A DNA stretch of 64,000 nucleotides from Methylobacterium fujisawaense (GTDB lineage: Bacteria; Pseudomonadota; Alphaproteobacteria; Rhizobiales; Beijerinckiaceae). The translations under genes and the position numbers were made by a program. This document shows positions 16,861-25,166 of the stretch, piece by piece (position 1 is the first letter of the stretch; each line of letters opens with the position of its first letter). Location: contig NZ_JACJIM010000005.1 in the NCBI RefSeq assembly GCF_014138435.1, forward strand, positions 372,001-436,000. The letters run 5' to 3'. Below the pieces are notes generated by a model. That model did no database searches. It was not told the DNA's origin and saw nothing but the letters and a program-made list of their open reading frames with translations.

Positions 16861-18531
16861 ATGAAGGGCTTCGGTTCGACGCCACATCCAGTCCGGAAAG
16901 ACGCGCCAAGGGAGATTCGGCTCGACGTGGTGGCAGGCCTTACGGCTGCGGCCGTCGTCCTGCCCAAGGCGATGGCTTTCGCCACCGTGGCTGGACTGCC
17001 GGTGGCGGTCGGTCTCTATACGGCTTTCGTTCCCGCGCTCATCTACGGTCTTCTGGGCTCGTCCCGCGTGCTCAGCGTCAGCTCGACGACGACACTGGCC
17101 ATCTTGACCGCGGCAGAACTCGGCAGCGTGGTCCCTGACGGCGATCCGGCGAAGCTCGTCACCGCGACGGCGACGCTGACGGCACTTGTCGGAATTCTGC
17201 TCCTCGCGGCCAGACTGCTGAAGCTGGGCTTCGTCGCCAGCTTCATCTCGCTGCCGGTGCTCACGGGCTTCAAGGCCGGCATCGGAGCCGTCATTCTGCT
17301 GGACCAAGCTCCCAAGCTCCTCGGGCTGCACGTCGCGAAACAGTCCTTCCTTGCGGACGTGGTGAGCCTCGTTCAGCACCTGCCCGCAACCTCCCTGCCG
17401 ACTTTGGCCGTCGCAGGGACCACGCTGACCGTGCTCGTCGGGATGGAATGGCTCAAGCCGCACGCGCCAGCCCCTCTGGTCACGGTGGCGGCTGCCCTCA
17501 TTGCCTCATGGCTGCTGGATCTCGGCGCCGCGGGCGTGTCGACCGTCGGGACAATCCCGCAGGGCCTGCCCTCTTTCAGCCTGCCCGACCTAGCGCTCGC
17601 TCAAGCACTCCTGCCGGGCGCGATGGGCATCGCCCTGATGAGCTTCACGGAGAGCATCGCCGCGGCACGGGCGTTCGTGAGGCCCGGCGATCCGCCGCTG
17701 GATGCCAATCGCGAACTGGTCGCCACGGGCTTGGCGAACCTGGGGGGAGCCCTGCTCGGGGGCATGCCGGCCGGCGGCGGAACGTCTCAGACCGGTGTCG
17801 TCCGAGCCGCTGGCGGCAGGACACAAGTGGCCTCGCTCGTGACGGCCGGGGCGGCTCTCGCCACGATGCTGTTCCTGGCTCCGATCCTCAGTCTCCTGCC
17901 GCAGGCGACCCTCGCGGCGATCGTCATCGTCTACTCAGCCAGCCTCATTCAGCCGGAGGAGTTCCGGGCCATCTACCACGTACGGCACATGGAATTCCGC
18001 TGGGCGATTGTGGCGGCACTCGGCGTGCTCGTCTTTGGAACACTCCAGGGCATTGTCGTGGCGATCGTGCTCTCGCTCCTCGGCCTTGCCCTCCAGACCG
18101 CCCATCCGCGGGTCTCGATCATTGTCCGCAAGCGGGGGGCCGATGTCCTGCGCCCCCTGTCTCCGGAGCACCCCGACGACGAGACGTTCGAGGGCCTTCT
18201 GATCCTGCGTCCCGAAGGCCGCCTCTATTTCGCCAACGCGCAGAACGTGGCCGATCGGATCCGGGCGCTGGTCGCCGACCGTGCGCCACGCATCGTCGCC
18301 CTCGACCTCAGCCGTGTGCCAGACATCGAGTATTCGGCGCTGCAGATGCTGCAGGAGGGCGTACGGCGGACCGACGTGACGGTCTGGCTCGTGGACCTCA
18401 ATCCGAGCGTCCTCGACATGGTGCGGCGCGCTGGCCTGGATCAGGAACTCGGTCCGGATCGCCTGCTGTTCAACACGCGGGCAGCCATCGCGCGATACAG
18501 GGAGCTTCATCCGCGTTCGGCGCCGGACTAG
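16861..18531 (+). CDS. SulP-family anion transporter with STAS domain
   Basis: A 556-residue inner-membrane protein. The transport domain spans about residues 20-420 with some 10-14 helices and begins with the SulP signature LPKAMAFATVAGLPVAVGLY. Other family segments are GSSRVLSVSSTTTLA and SFTESIAAARAFVRPGDPPLDANRELVATG. A STAS domain covers about 440-545. Substrates in this family include sulfate, bicarbonate and other anions, and cannot be chosen from sequence alone. GGAGGAGC precedes the ATG at 16861. The gene is not in an obvious operon, although an organosulfur locus lies 2-9 kb downstream. Confidence 0.9.
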   Translation: MKGFGSTPHPVRKDAPREIRLDVVAGLTAAAVVLPKAMAFATVAGLPVAVGLYTAFVPALIYGLLGSSRVLSVSSTTTLAILTAAELGSVVPDGDPAKLVTATATLTALVGILLLAARLLKLGFVASFISLPVLTGFKAGIGAVILLDQAPKLLGLHVAKQSFLADVVSLVQHLPATSLPTLAVAGTTLTVLVGMEWLKPHAPAPLVTVAAALIASWLLDLGAAGVSTVGTIPQGLPSFSLPDLALAQALLPGAMGIALMSFTESIAAARAFVRPGDPPLDANRELVATGLANLGGALLGGMPAGGGTSQTGVVRAAGGRTQVASLVTAGAALATMLFLAPILSLLPQATLAAIVIVYSASLIQPEEFRAIYHVRHMEFRWAIVAALGVLVFGTLQGIVVAIVLSLLGLALQTAHPRVSIIVRKRGADVLRPLSPEHPDDETFEGLLILRPEGRLYFANAQNVADRIRALVADRAPRIVALDLSRVPDIEYSALQMLQEGVRRTDVTVWLVDLNPSVLDMVRRAGLDQELGPDRLLFNTRAAIARYRELHPRSAPD

Positions 18532-19062
18532 CGTTTCATCCGATCTGGCCGGATCGTCAGAGTCGGAGCCTGCGGCCGCGGGAAAGTTGCGGCACTCGGC
18601 CGTGGAGAAGCGCCTGGGAACAGGCGTGTGATGGTGTCCCAGAAGGCGCTGATTCCGCGGGCTGCTTCGGCGCGTGGTCTGGCCGTGAGCGGGGCGAAGA
18701 CGAGTCCGATCGGATTGAAGTCGAAAAAGTCGGCCGGTCGGTGGAGTAACCGTCAGCTGGCCGCCTCGATAGGCGCGCGGAGACCGCCGACCTTGCGGGC
18801 GGGCCGATTGCCGAGGACGACCGGGTCACCGCGCTTGAGCGCGCGGGGCGGCGAACAGCAGACGCTCCGTCTCGACGGCCGCCTGCACGCCGTAGCCGAC
18901 CATCCCCGTGCCCCTGCGAGTCGAGGTCAAGCTTCGGCAGCGTCGCGGGATGAATGTCGCGCAGGCCCGTCGCAGCCGGCGTCATGTCGGCGAGACCCAG
19001 GACCGCGCGATCGCGCTCATCCGCGGACACATCCACGAGGCGAATTGGATCGGCCTCGGCCA
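18532..19062. other. Region with a degenerate minus-strand frame after rnhA
   Basis: On the minus strand a frame opens with GTG at 19063, sharing one base with the rnhA stop. It reads about 53 ordered residues (AEADPIRLVDVSADERDRAV...) before turning into low-quality sequence near 18905, and a second frame then looks more protein-like (VGYGVQAAVETERLLFAAPRA). This pattern suggests a frameshifted small gene. I do not recognise the family, and no plus-strand gene is credible. Confidence 0.3.
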
Positions 19063-19725
19063 CTAGGCCCGGCTCGATCGCAGGCGTGCGACCTCGCGAG
19101 GCCCGATCTCAAGGTAGAAGCGGATCGCATCGTCGACCAGAGCGTCGGGCGTGACGCCCGCAGCCTTTGCGGCGCGCGTGATCTGGAGACCCAGCGCGAG
19201 ATCGACGCGCAGGTCCGCACCCTGGCTGGGCGAAGCCGATGCGGGGGTCGGGGCAGGTATGGGCGCAGCATGGGTCCGCGATTCGAGTTTGCCGAGCTTC
19301 GCTTCGCGGCGGCCTCGGTGGACGAGAGCGTCGGCGCGCTCATTGAGACGGTCGCCGGCATGCCCCCGGACCCAGGTCCATTTCACGTCGCGCGCCGCGT
19401 TCAGTTCGTCGAGGCGCTTCATGAGGTCGACGTTCTTCACGTCACCCGTCGTCGTGCGCCAGCCTTTCGCCTTCCACCCGCGCATCCACTCGGTCACGGA
19501 TTTGACGACGTACTGGCTGTCGCACCGCATCTCGATCGCGGCTCCGGCCGGGAAATGCTCGAGACCCTTGATCGCGGCCGTCAGCTCCATGCGGTTGTTG
19601 GTCGTCGTACCGGGTTCTCCGCCGCACAGCTCGACCGTGCCGTCCGGGGCCGCAACGACGACCCCCCAACCACCTGGCCCGGGGTTAGGGTCGCAACCGC
19701 CATCGGCATAAACGATCGTTCGCAT
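19063..19725 (-). CDS. rnhA: Ribonuclease HI with C-terminal extension
   Basis: A 220-residue protein whose first 145 residues are RNase HI. The catalytic acids are Asp8 (YADGGCDPNPG), Glu47 (NRMEL), Asp69 (CDSQYV) and Asp132 (ERADALV), and His122 is in WVRGHAG. It cleaves the RNA strand of RNA-DNA hybrids. The extra 75 residues contain a low-complexity Ala/Pro linker and a short helical region (ITRAAKAAGVTPDALVDDAIRFY) resembling small ribbon-helix-helix-like segments; that similarity is only an impression. The start at 19725 begins directly at the first strand; a longer frame upstream is not family-like. Confidence 0.92.
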   Translation of the reverse strand: MRTIVYADGGCDPNPGPGGWGVVVAAPDGTVELCGGEPGTTTNNRMELTAAIKGLEHFPAGAAIEMRCDSQYVVKSVTEWMRGWKAKGWRTTTGDVKNVDLMKRLDELNAARDVKWTWVRGHAGDRLNERADALVHRGRREAKLGKLESRTHAAPIPAPTPASASPSQGADLRVDLALGLQITRAAKAAGVTPDALVDDAIRFYLEIGPREVARLRSSRA

Positions 19726-20199
19726 CGTGGCGTCAGCCCTTCCGTTTGGTGTGGTCGATGGGAGGCCGCCATCCATGCCCGAACTCGGCTGACGGACGGT
19801 ATACCCACCCCAGGCCGGTCCCGCTGGAGAGCTGCGAGCCGGGCAGCACACCTGTCGCCCCGGCCACGCCGCAGGCCGGGCCTGCGTGGCGCCCGTCAGC
19901 ACGATCGCGGGGCTCGCAAATCTGCTGCTCCTCACGGAGCGGCCACCCTGCAGCGCTTAGATCAAAACCCAATGGGTTGGGCAATGCGAGGAGCCGCCTG
20001 CGACCCGAGCACGTCCTTGCGAACGACGCGCACCGTATCGAATGCGGTCGCTCCGAGAGCCCTCCGCCCATCGGAGTCGATCGGTGGGCGCGGAGACGTC
20101 GGCGTCGTGGTCACCGGCATGCAGGACGGCTCTGCTTACCGAAGACGTCGCGGTCCACGGGGCGACCGCGCCGGTCCCCCGATGGGTCTCCGACGGACG
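19726..20199. other. Intergenic region upstream of rnhA
   Basis: No gene is supported here. The rnhA promoter should lie in the part nearest 19726. Several long overlapping frames on both strands are Arg/Pro-rich artefacts of high GC content. Confidence 0.4.
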
Positions 20200-20384
20200 C
20201 CGCGACCTGCGATGCGAAGTCGCGATAGGAGCGGCTTTCCGATCAGACGCTGCTGCCGGGCGGCGACGATGAGGCCGAACTTCTGGTAGCCGAACCGGAA
20301 TTCCCTGGGCGCATTCTGGGCGGGGACGCCGGCCCCGAGGCAGAGGCCGGACTGCGCCCGCACCGAACCTCCGTCGTCCCGCAA
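20200..20384 (-). pseudogene. Remnant of a sulfonate-type ABC substrate-binding protein (N-terminal fragment)
   Basis: The minus strand reads GLCLGAGVPAQNAPREFRFG followed by YQKFGLIVAARQQ. That looks like the end of a signal peptide joined to the first strand of SsuA/TauA-like substrate-binding proteins, which typically begin RIGYQK. After about 30 recognisable residues the sequence loses any family likeness. There is no complete gene. Its position beside the organosulfur locus fits a decayed paralogue of the intact binding protein at 23772-24761. Confidence 0.4.
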
Positions 20385-20394
20385 CCGTGGTCGG

Positions 20395-21195
20395 TCATGA
20401 ATTCCGGACGGGGATCACGGAGCCGCGGTAGCGGCTGCGGATGAACGCCGCGACTTCGGCCGAGGTCAGCAGCGTTGCGAGACGCTGGATGCGGGGATCC
20501 TTCGCCAAACCCTCGGTCGTGACGAGGACGTTCGCATACGGATTGCCCTCGGCGCGTTCGAGGGCCAGCGCGTCCCGTGCGGGCTCCAGCCCCGCTTCCA
20601 GCGCGTAATTGCCGTTGATCACTGCGATCGCCACGTCATCGAGGGAGCGCGGCAATTGCGGAGGCGCGATCTCGACGAAACGGAAGTTCTTCGGATTCTC
20701 GAGGACGTCGTCCAAGGTCGCGTTCACGCCCGCGTCCTTCGCCCGCAGACGGATCAGGCCGTTGGCCTGAAGCAGCGACAAGCCTCGGCTGGTGTTGGAC
20801 ACGCTGTTCGACAGGGCGACGGTCCCGCCGGCCGGCACGTCCGCGACCGACTCGGCCCGGCGGCTGTACAATCCCAGCGGCTCGATATGCACCGCCGCGA
20901 CGACGGCGAAGCGCACCCCCATCGCGGCTTCCTCCGAACGGAGGAAGGGCACGTGCTGGAAGAAATTGGCGTCGGCGTCGCCGTCACGCAGCAGGGCGTT
21001 CGGGCGGAGATCGCCCGAGATCTCGATGGTCTTGAGCGGCAGGTCGGGGGCGAGCTTGTCGGCGACGAATTCGAGGATCTCCGCATGCGGTACGGACGAG
21101 GCCACGACACGCAGGGGAGCCGTCGCGGCGCGCGCCGGCGCCATGCTCAGGGCCAGCGCGCCAGACAGGAAAAGACGACGGGAGTATTGGGGCAC
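20395..21195 (-). CDS. MetQ/NlpA-family substrate-binding protein
   Basis: A 266-residue periplasmic binding protein of an ABC transporter for methionine or a similar compound. An Arg-rich signal (MPQYSRRLFLSGALALSMAPARA) lacks the lipobox cysteine usual for MetQ, so the mature protein may be soluble. Family features include VVASSVPHAEILEFV, VALSNSVSNTSRGLSLLQ and VAIAVINGNYALEAGL. GTG at 21195 is the only start that keeps the whole signal. No permease or ATPase gene is beside it, so it must use partners encoded elsewhere. The dyad at 21226-21248 lies in its promoter region. Confidence 0.85.
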   Translation of the reverse strand: MPQYSRRLFLSGALALSMAPARAATAPLRVVASSVPHAEILEFVADKLAPDLPLKTIEISGDLRPNALLRDGDADANFFQHVPFLRSEEAAMGVRFAVVAAVHIEPLGLYSRRAESVADVPAGGTVALSNSVSNTSRGLSLLQANGLIRLRAKDAGVNATLDDVLENPKNFRFVEIAPPQLPRSLDDVAIAVINGNYALEAGLEPARDALALERAEGNPYANVLVTTEGLAKDPRIQRLATLLTSAEVAAFIRSRYRGSVIPVRNS

Positions 21196-21225
21196 GGCGC
21201 ACGCTTCTCGAAGAAAATTCTTGAA

Positions 21226-21248
21226 CGATAATGCTTATATTCTTATCG
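21226..21248. promoter_or_regulatory. Candidate operator of the MetQ-like gene
   Basis: CGATAA (21226-21231) and TTATCG (21243-21248) form a perfect inverted repeat with an 11-base AT-rich spacer. It lies 31-53 bases upstream of the GTG start on the minus strand, where a promoter is expected. Confidence 0.35.
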
Positions 21249-21371
21249 CTCTGCGCTCCGTGGCATCAAGAGTATCGACTGTCGAACTTTCGCATGTTGG
21301 TAGGTCTTGCTTCTCGTGTCGTCGGGAAGATCGAGAGCGGAATTCTCTCAGCCTGATGCTGCTGCACTTGA

Positions 21372-22709
21372 TCATGCCGAAGCCGCGGCGTCCGTGGCGG
21401 CGAAGCGGCTCGCCGGCCGTGGCAGGCCGAGATGGTCGCGCAGGGTCGCGCCGGTATAGTCGCGGCGGAACAGGCCGCGCCGTTGGAGGATCGGGACGAC
21501 CGCGTCCACGAAAGTCTCCAGACCATCCGGCAGCACGTCAGGCATCAGATTGAAGCCGTCCGCCGCGCCCGCGCGGAACCAGGCCTCGATGTCGTCGGCG
21601 ATCGCCTCCGGCGTGCCCACGACGATGCGGTGGCCAACGCCGCCGCCCAGCGCCCGCAGGAGTTGGCGGACCGTCAGCCGGTCCCGGCGCGCGAGGGCGA
21701 GCGTGCCGAGGAACATCGTGTGGTTGGCGTCGGGCGGCAGGGGGAGCGGTTCCGGCAGGGGCTTGTCGAGCTCGAGCCGTGACGGGTCGAGGCGCAACGT
21801 CCCGGCGAGACGGGCGAGACTGTATTCCACCGGCACGAGGTCCCAGAGTTCGTCCTGGCGGCGGCGTGCCTCGGCCTCCGTCGCGCCGATCACCGTGGCG
21901 AGGCCCGGCAGGATAACGAGCGCGTCCGGTCGGCGTCCGTATCGCGCGGCCCGCGCCCGCAGGTCCCGGGCGTAGGCGGTGCCGTCCTCGATGGTCTGCG
22001 CCAGGGAGAACACCGCGTCCGCGGTGGCGGCGGCGAGTTCACGCCCGTCTTCCGATCCGCCGGCCTGAAAGGTCACCGGGCGCCCCTGCGCGCTCCGTGG
22101 CACCGTCAGCGGCCCGGCAACGGCGTAATGCGCGCCGCGGTGCTCGACGGCATGGACCTTCGCCGTGTCGATGAACCGGCCGCTCGCCTTGTCGCCGATG
22201 AATGCATCGTCCTCCCAGCTGTCCCACAGAGCGTGGACGAGATCGGTGAATTCCCGCGCCCGGGCGTAGCGTGCCCCGTGCTCCGAAGCGCCGGCGAAGC
22301 CGAAATTGCGGCCGGCGGCGGCATCGGCCGTCGTCACCACGTTCCAGCCCGCCCGGCCCCGGCTGACGAGGTCCAGGCTTGCGAAGCGACGGGCAAGGTT
22401 GAACGGCTCGTTGTAGGTGGTCGAGGCGGTGGCCACGAGGCCGACATGGCGCGTCGCGGTGGCCAGCGCGGCGAGCAAGACGGTCGGCTCCAGGGCGTTG
22501 AAGGGCCGGTGGTCGATCCGGTCGTTGATGGCGGGCGTGTCCGCCAGGAAGACCGCGTCGAGCTTGCCCCGCTCCGCGACGCGGGCGACGCGCACGAAGT
22601 GGTCGAGGTCGAGGAAGGCATCCGGCTGGCTCTGCGGCAGCCGCCACGCGGAGGGGTAGACGCCCGCATGCAGCACATTGACGTTGAGGTGCAATTGACG
22701 GCCGCTCAT
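21372..22709 (-). CDS. Flavin-dependent monooxygenase, NtaA/SnaA/DszA family
   Basis: A 445-residue class C flavin monooxygenase (luciferase-like fold). The conserved regions are present: LDHFVRVARVAERGKLDAVFLAD, the GLVATASTTYNEPFNLARRFASLD segment that forms the flavin pocket, SRGRAGWNVVTT and GADGFNLMPDVLP near the end. Family members use reduced FMN from a partner reductase to oxidise small organosulfur or amine compounds. GGAGAGAG precedes the ATG at 22709. It is the third gene of a minus-strand unit after the binding protein and the SfnG-like enzyme (14-base gap). A role in releasing sulfur from a sulfone, sulfonate or thioether is inferred. Confidence 0.87.
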   Translation of the reverse strand: MSGRQLHLNVNVLHAGVYPSAWRLPQSQPDAFLDLDHFVRVARVAERGKLDAVFLADTPAINDRIDHRPFNALEPTVLLAALATATRHVGLVATASTTYNEPFNLARRFASLDLVSRGRAGWNVVTTADAAAGRNFGFAGASEHGARYARAREFTDLVHALWDSWEDDAFIGDKASGRFIDTAKVHAVEHRGAHYAVAGPLTVPRSAQGRPVTFQAGGSEDGRELAAATADAVFSLAQTIEDGTAYARDLRARAARYGRRPDALVILPGLATVIGATEAEARRRQDELWDLVPVEYSLARLAGTLRLDPSRLELDKPLPEPLPLPPDANHTMFLGTLALARRDRLTVRQLLRALGGGVGHRIVVGTPEAIADDIEAWFRAGAADGFNLMPDVLPDGLETFVDAVVPILQRRGLFRRDYTGATLRDHLGLPRPASRFAATDAAASA

Positions 22710-22723
22710 CGACTCTCTCCGGA

Positions 22724-23767
22724 TCAGCGGACGCGCGGCAGGATCTGTTCGGCGAAGCGGCGCATTTCGGCCTCGAAGGGCTGGAACTGCAGCATGAACA
22801 GGTCGATGCCGGCAGCGTGGAAGTCGCGGAGACGGCGGGCCACAGTCTCGTAGCTGCCCACCAGCCCGGCGGCGGTGCCGCCATTGGTGCCGACATGCCG
22901 GGAGGCGGCCGCATCGGTCTTGGCGAACATGACGCTCGCGGCATCGGTGCGGGCCCGGGTGTCGGCGCGCAGGGCCGCGTCGCGCTGGGCGAGGTCGAGG
23001 AGACGGTCCTGCTCGGCCTGCGCCTCCGCATCGGTCTCGCGGGCGATCACGAAGGCCGAGAGGCCGTAGCGCAGGGGGCCATTGGGGGCAGGGCGGCGGG
23101 CGACGTCTTCGATCAGCGCCGCGACCTCAGCGAGCGGCTGGCCGTTGATGAACCAGACATCGGCATGGTCGGCGGCGAGCGCCCGGGCGGGCTCGGATTC
23201 GCCGCCGAGATAGATCCTCGGCCGCGCCCGGAAGGTCCCGGCCGGGCGGAGCTGGTACTCCTCCACTTGGAAGTGCTGGCCCTGGAGGGTCACGCGCTCG
23301 CCGCGCATCAGCCGGTCCACGAGGCCGATCCACTCGCGGCCGTAGGCGTAGCGCTCGTCATGGGCCGGGAAGGGCAGCCCGGCTCGCTCGAACTCGGCCT
23401 TGTTCCAGGCATTCACGAGGTTCAGGGCGAAGCGGCCGCCGCTGATATGCTCGATCTGCAGCGCCATCTTGGCGAGCACCACGGGGTGGTAAAGCCCGGG
23501 CTTGATCGCCGCGATGATCTCGATGCGCCGGGTCAGGGCCGCCAGCGCCGCCGCTCCTGTCCAGGCCTCCAGCTGATCGCGCTGCGGATCGTAGGGGTTC
23601 ATCGTGTGCTGCGCGACCAGCACCGCGTCGAAGCCCAGCGCCTCCGCCTCCAGCACCAGGGCCCGGTTGCGCTCCCAGCTGGCATCGTCCGGCTCGTCGG
23701 GATCATGGTGGGCGGCGCGGGAGCCGTGGACGGCGGCCCAGATGCCGAACCGGGGTGAACCCGTCAT
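22724..23767 (-). CDS. Flavin-dependent monooxygenase, SfnG/SsuD-like
   Basis: A 347-residue luciferase-like monooxygenase. FGIWAAVHGSRAAHHDPDEP at the start and IEIIAAIKPGLYHPVVLAKM, HISGGRFALNLVNAWNKAEF and VGSYETVARRLRDF are characteristic of alkanesulfonate/dimethylsulfone monooxygenases (SsuD, SfnG). The start at 23767 lies four bases after the stop of the binding-protein gene; a longer upstream frame would overlap that gene. The product probably converts a C1 or C2 organosulfur compound to sulfite or a sulfinate with FMNH2 and oxygen. Dimethylsulfone is the substrate of SfnG, but the specificity here is not proven. Confidence 0.87.
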   Translation of the reverse strand: MTGSPRFGIWAAVHGSRAAHHDPDEPDDASWERNRALVLEAEALGFDAVLVAQHTMNPYDPQRDQLEAWTGAAALAALTRRIEIIAAIKPGLYHPVVLAKMALQIEHISGGRFALNLVNAWNKAEFERAGLPFPAHDERYAYGREWIGLVDRLMRGERVTLQGQHFQVEEYQLRPAGTFRARPRIYLGGESEPARALAADHADVWFINGQPLAEVAALIEDVARRPAPNGPLRYGLSAFVIARETDAEAQAEQDRLLDLAQRDAALRADTRARTDAASVMFAKTDAAASRHVGTNGGTAAGLVGSYETVARRLRDFHAAGIDLFMLQFQPFEAEMRRFAEQILPRVR

Positions 23768-23771
23768 GGCG

Positions 23772-24761
23772 TCAGCCCCGGCCGGGAGGAATCGCGAAGA
23801 TCGGCACGGCGGTGGCGTCGATCCGGCGGGGGATGAGTTTCGCCTCGTAGAACACGTCGGCGATGGCCTGCTGCTCGCCGAGCTGCGCCCGCTCCACCGG
23901 CTCGACGGCATAGGTGCGGCGGCTGTTGGCGGCGGCCACGACGGCGGGTGGCAGGTCGCCCCAGATCGGAGCCAGCAGCGCCACGGCCTCCACCGGGTTC
24001 GCCTTCATCCACGCTCCGGCCTCGGCGAGCGCGCGGTAGACGGTCGCCACCACCTCCGGCTGCGCGGCGGCGAAGCTATCGTTGACGAGGTAGTACCGGT
24101 GATAGCTCGTGAGCCCGCTGCCGTCGGCGATGACCCGCACAGGGCGCTTCGCCGCCGCGAAGGCCAGGAACGGATCCCAGATCGACCATGCATCGAGGCG
24201 GCCCTGCTCGAAGGCCACGGCCCCTTCCGGCGCCTGAAGATAGGCGGGCGTGATATCGCCGAGCGTGAGGCCGTCGCGCTTCAGCGCGGCGGCGAGCACG
24301 TAATGGCTGCCCGAGCCGCGCGAGACGCCGACCGTCTTGCCCTTCAGATCGGCGATGGTGCGGATCGGCGACTCGTCCGGCACGATGATCGCCTCGGCCG
24401 AAGGCGCCCCCCGCTCCCGGGCGTAGAAGGTGAGGGGCGCCTTGGCCGATTGGGTGAAGATCGGCACCGCATCGGCCACGTCGGCATGGATATCGACCGC
24501 GCCGGCATTCATCGGCTCGATCACGCTGGTGAACAGGTGCCAGGTCGGCGTGAAGCCCAGCGGAGCGAGCCGCTCGGCCAGCGTGCCCTTCACCTTGAGC
24601 ACGGTGAACAGCACCGACGAGCGCTGCATGCTGATCTTCACCTCGCGCGGCGCCGCGTGCACGGCAGGGGCACCGAGCGCGACGGCGGCCGCGCCGCCGA
24701 GTCCGGTGCGCAGGAGCGAGCGGCGGGAGGGCGCGATCCGCCAGAGGGTCTCGTCGGTCAT
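23772..24761 (-). CDS. Aliphatic-sulfonate-type ABC substrate-binding protein (SsuA-like)
   Basis: A 329-residue periplasmic binding protein. The N-terminal signal contains a twin arginine (APSRRSLLRTGLGGAAAVAL) and cleaves near AVHAAP, so Tat export is likely. The body shows the SsuA/TauA pattern: SVIEPMNAGAVDIHADVADAVP, IADLKGKTVGVSRGSGSHYVL and EGAVAFEQGRLDAWSIWDPF. It would capture a sulfonate or related organosulfur compound for an ABC importer whose other parts are not in the window. It is the first gene of the minus-strand unit feeding two monooxygenases and faces the divergent dehydrogenase-like monooxygenase gene. Confidence 0.88.
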   Translation of the reverse strand: MTDETLWRIAPSRRSLLRTGLGGAAAVALGAPAVHAAPREVKISMQRSSVLFTVLKVKGTLAERLAPLGFTPTWHLFTSVIEPMNAGAVDIHADVADAVPIFTQSAKAPLTFYARERGAPSAEAIIVPDESPIRTIADLKGKTVGVSRGSGSHYVLAAALKRDGLTLGDITPAYLQAPEGAVAFEQGRLDAWSIWDPFLAFAAAKRPVRVIADGSGLTSYHRYYLVNDSFAAAQPEVVATVYRALAEAGAWMKANPVEAVALLAPIWGDLPPAVVAAANSRRTYAVEPVERAQLGEQQAIADVFYEAKLIPRRIDATAVPIFAIPPGRG

Positions 24762-24908
24762 CGAAGGCTCACAACGCGGCAGGGAAAGAAGAGGCCGGCC
24801 CCGTATTGAAAGACGCCCGGGGGCGCCGGATCAATGAAACGTGTTTTCGATTTGCCGTTGCAGCATGGCAGACCGTTCCTCGACGGGCGCTCGGAAAAGT
24901 ATTCTTTC

Positions 24909-24927
24909 ACTGTCGACGCCCGACAGT
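24909..24927. promoter_or_regulatory. Candidate operator 1 (ACTGTCG-N5-CGACAGT)
   Basis: A perfect 7-5-7 inverted repeat about 150 bases upstream of the SsuA-like gene and 240 bases upstream of the divergent gene. Its half-site recurs in the second repeat at 24941-24961. Confidence 0.4.
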
Positions 24928-24940
24928 TCGGAATCCGGCG

Positions 24941-24961
24941 CCGACAGTCGATATTTGTCGG
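24941..24961. promoter_or_regulatory. Candidate operator 2 (CCGACA-N9-TGTCGG)
   Basis: A 6-9-6 inverted repeat that starts 14 bases after the first and includes the same CCGACAGT half-site. Two dyads spaced like this fit cooperative binding by a dimeric regulator such as a LysR- or GntR-type protein. No regulator gene is adjacent. Confidence 0.4.
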
Positions 24962-25166
24962 ATCATCCACGAATCATGGACCCGAAGAGGCAGCCTTTTC
25001 TCTCTGGGACGTTGAAGAAAATGAAAATCTCCGAAGCGTCTTTCTTGCAAGACTGAGTTTCCAAAAACAGATAATGCCAGATCATTCGGCTTGAGATCCG
25101 GGAACAACTCACCGATTCCAGGGGCATCGCTGTCGGGCCGTCGGCCGGAATCGGGAAGTCGTGTTC

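Larger units (their letters stand above)
24762..25166. promoter_or_regulatory. Divergent control region of the organosulfur locus
   Basis: This 405-base region separates two divergent transcription units and holds no credible gene. Two inverted repeats sharing the half-site CGACAGT are present: 24909-24927 and 24941-24961 (listed separately). Lower GC content from about 24995 to 25085 marks likely promoter DNA for the plus-strand unit. Confidence 0.5.

Noticed and set aside
24890..24915. Possible sigma-54 promoter near TGGCAG...TTCCT upstream of the SfnB-like gene
   Set aside because: The actual sequence at about 24866-24880 has a poor -12 element (TTCCT instead of TTGCA/T), and no enhancer-binding regulator is adjacent.
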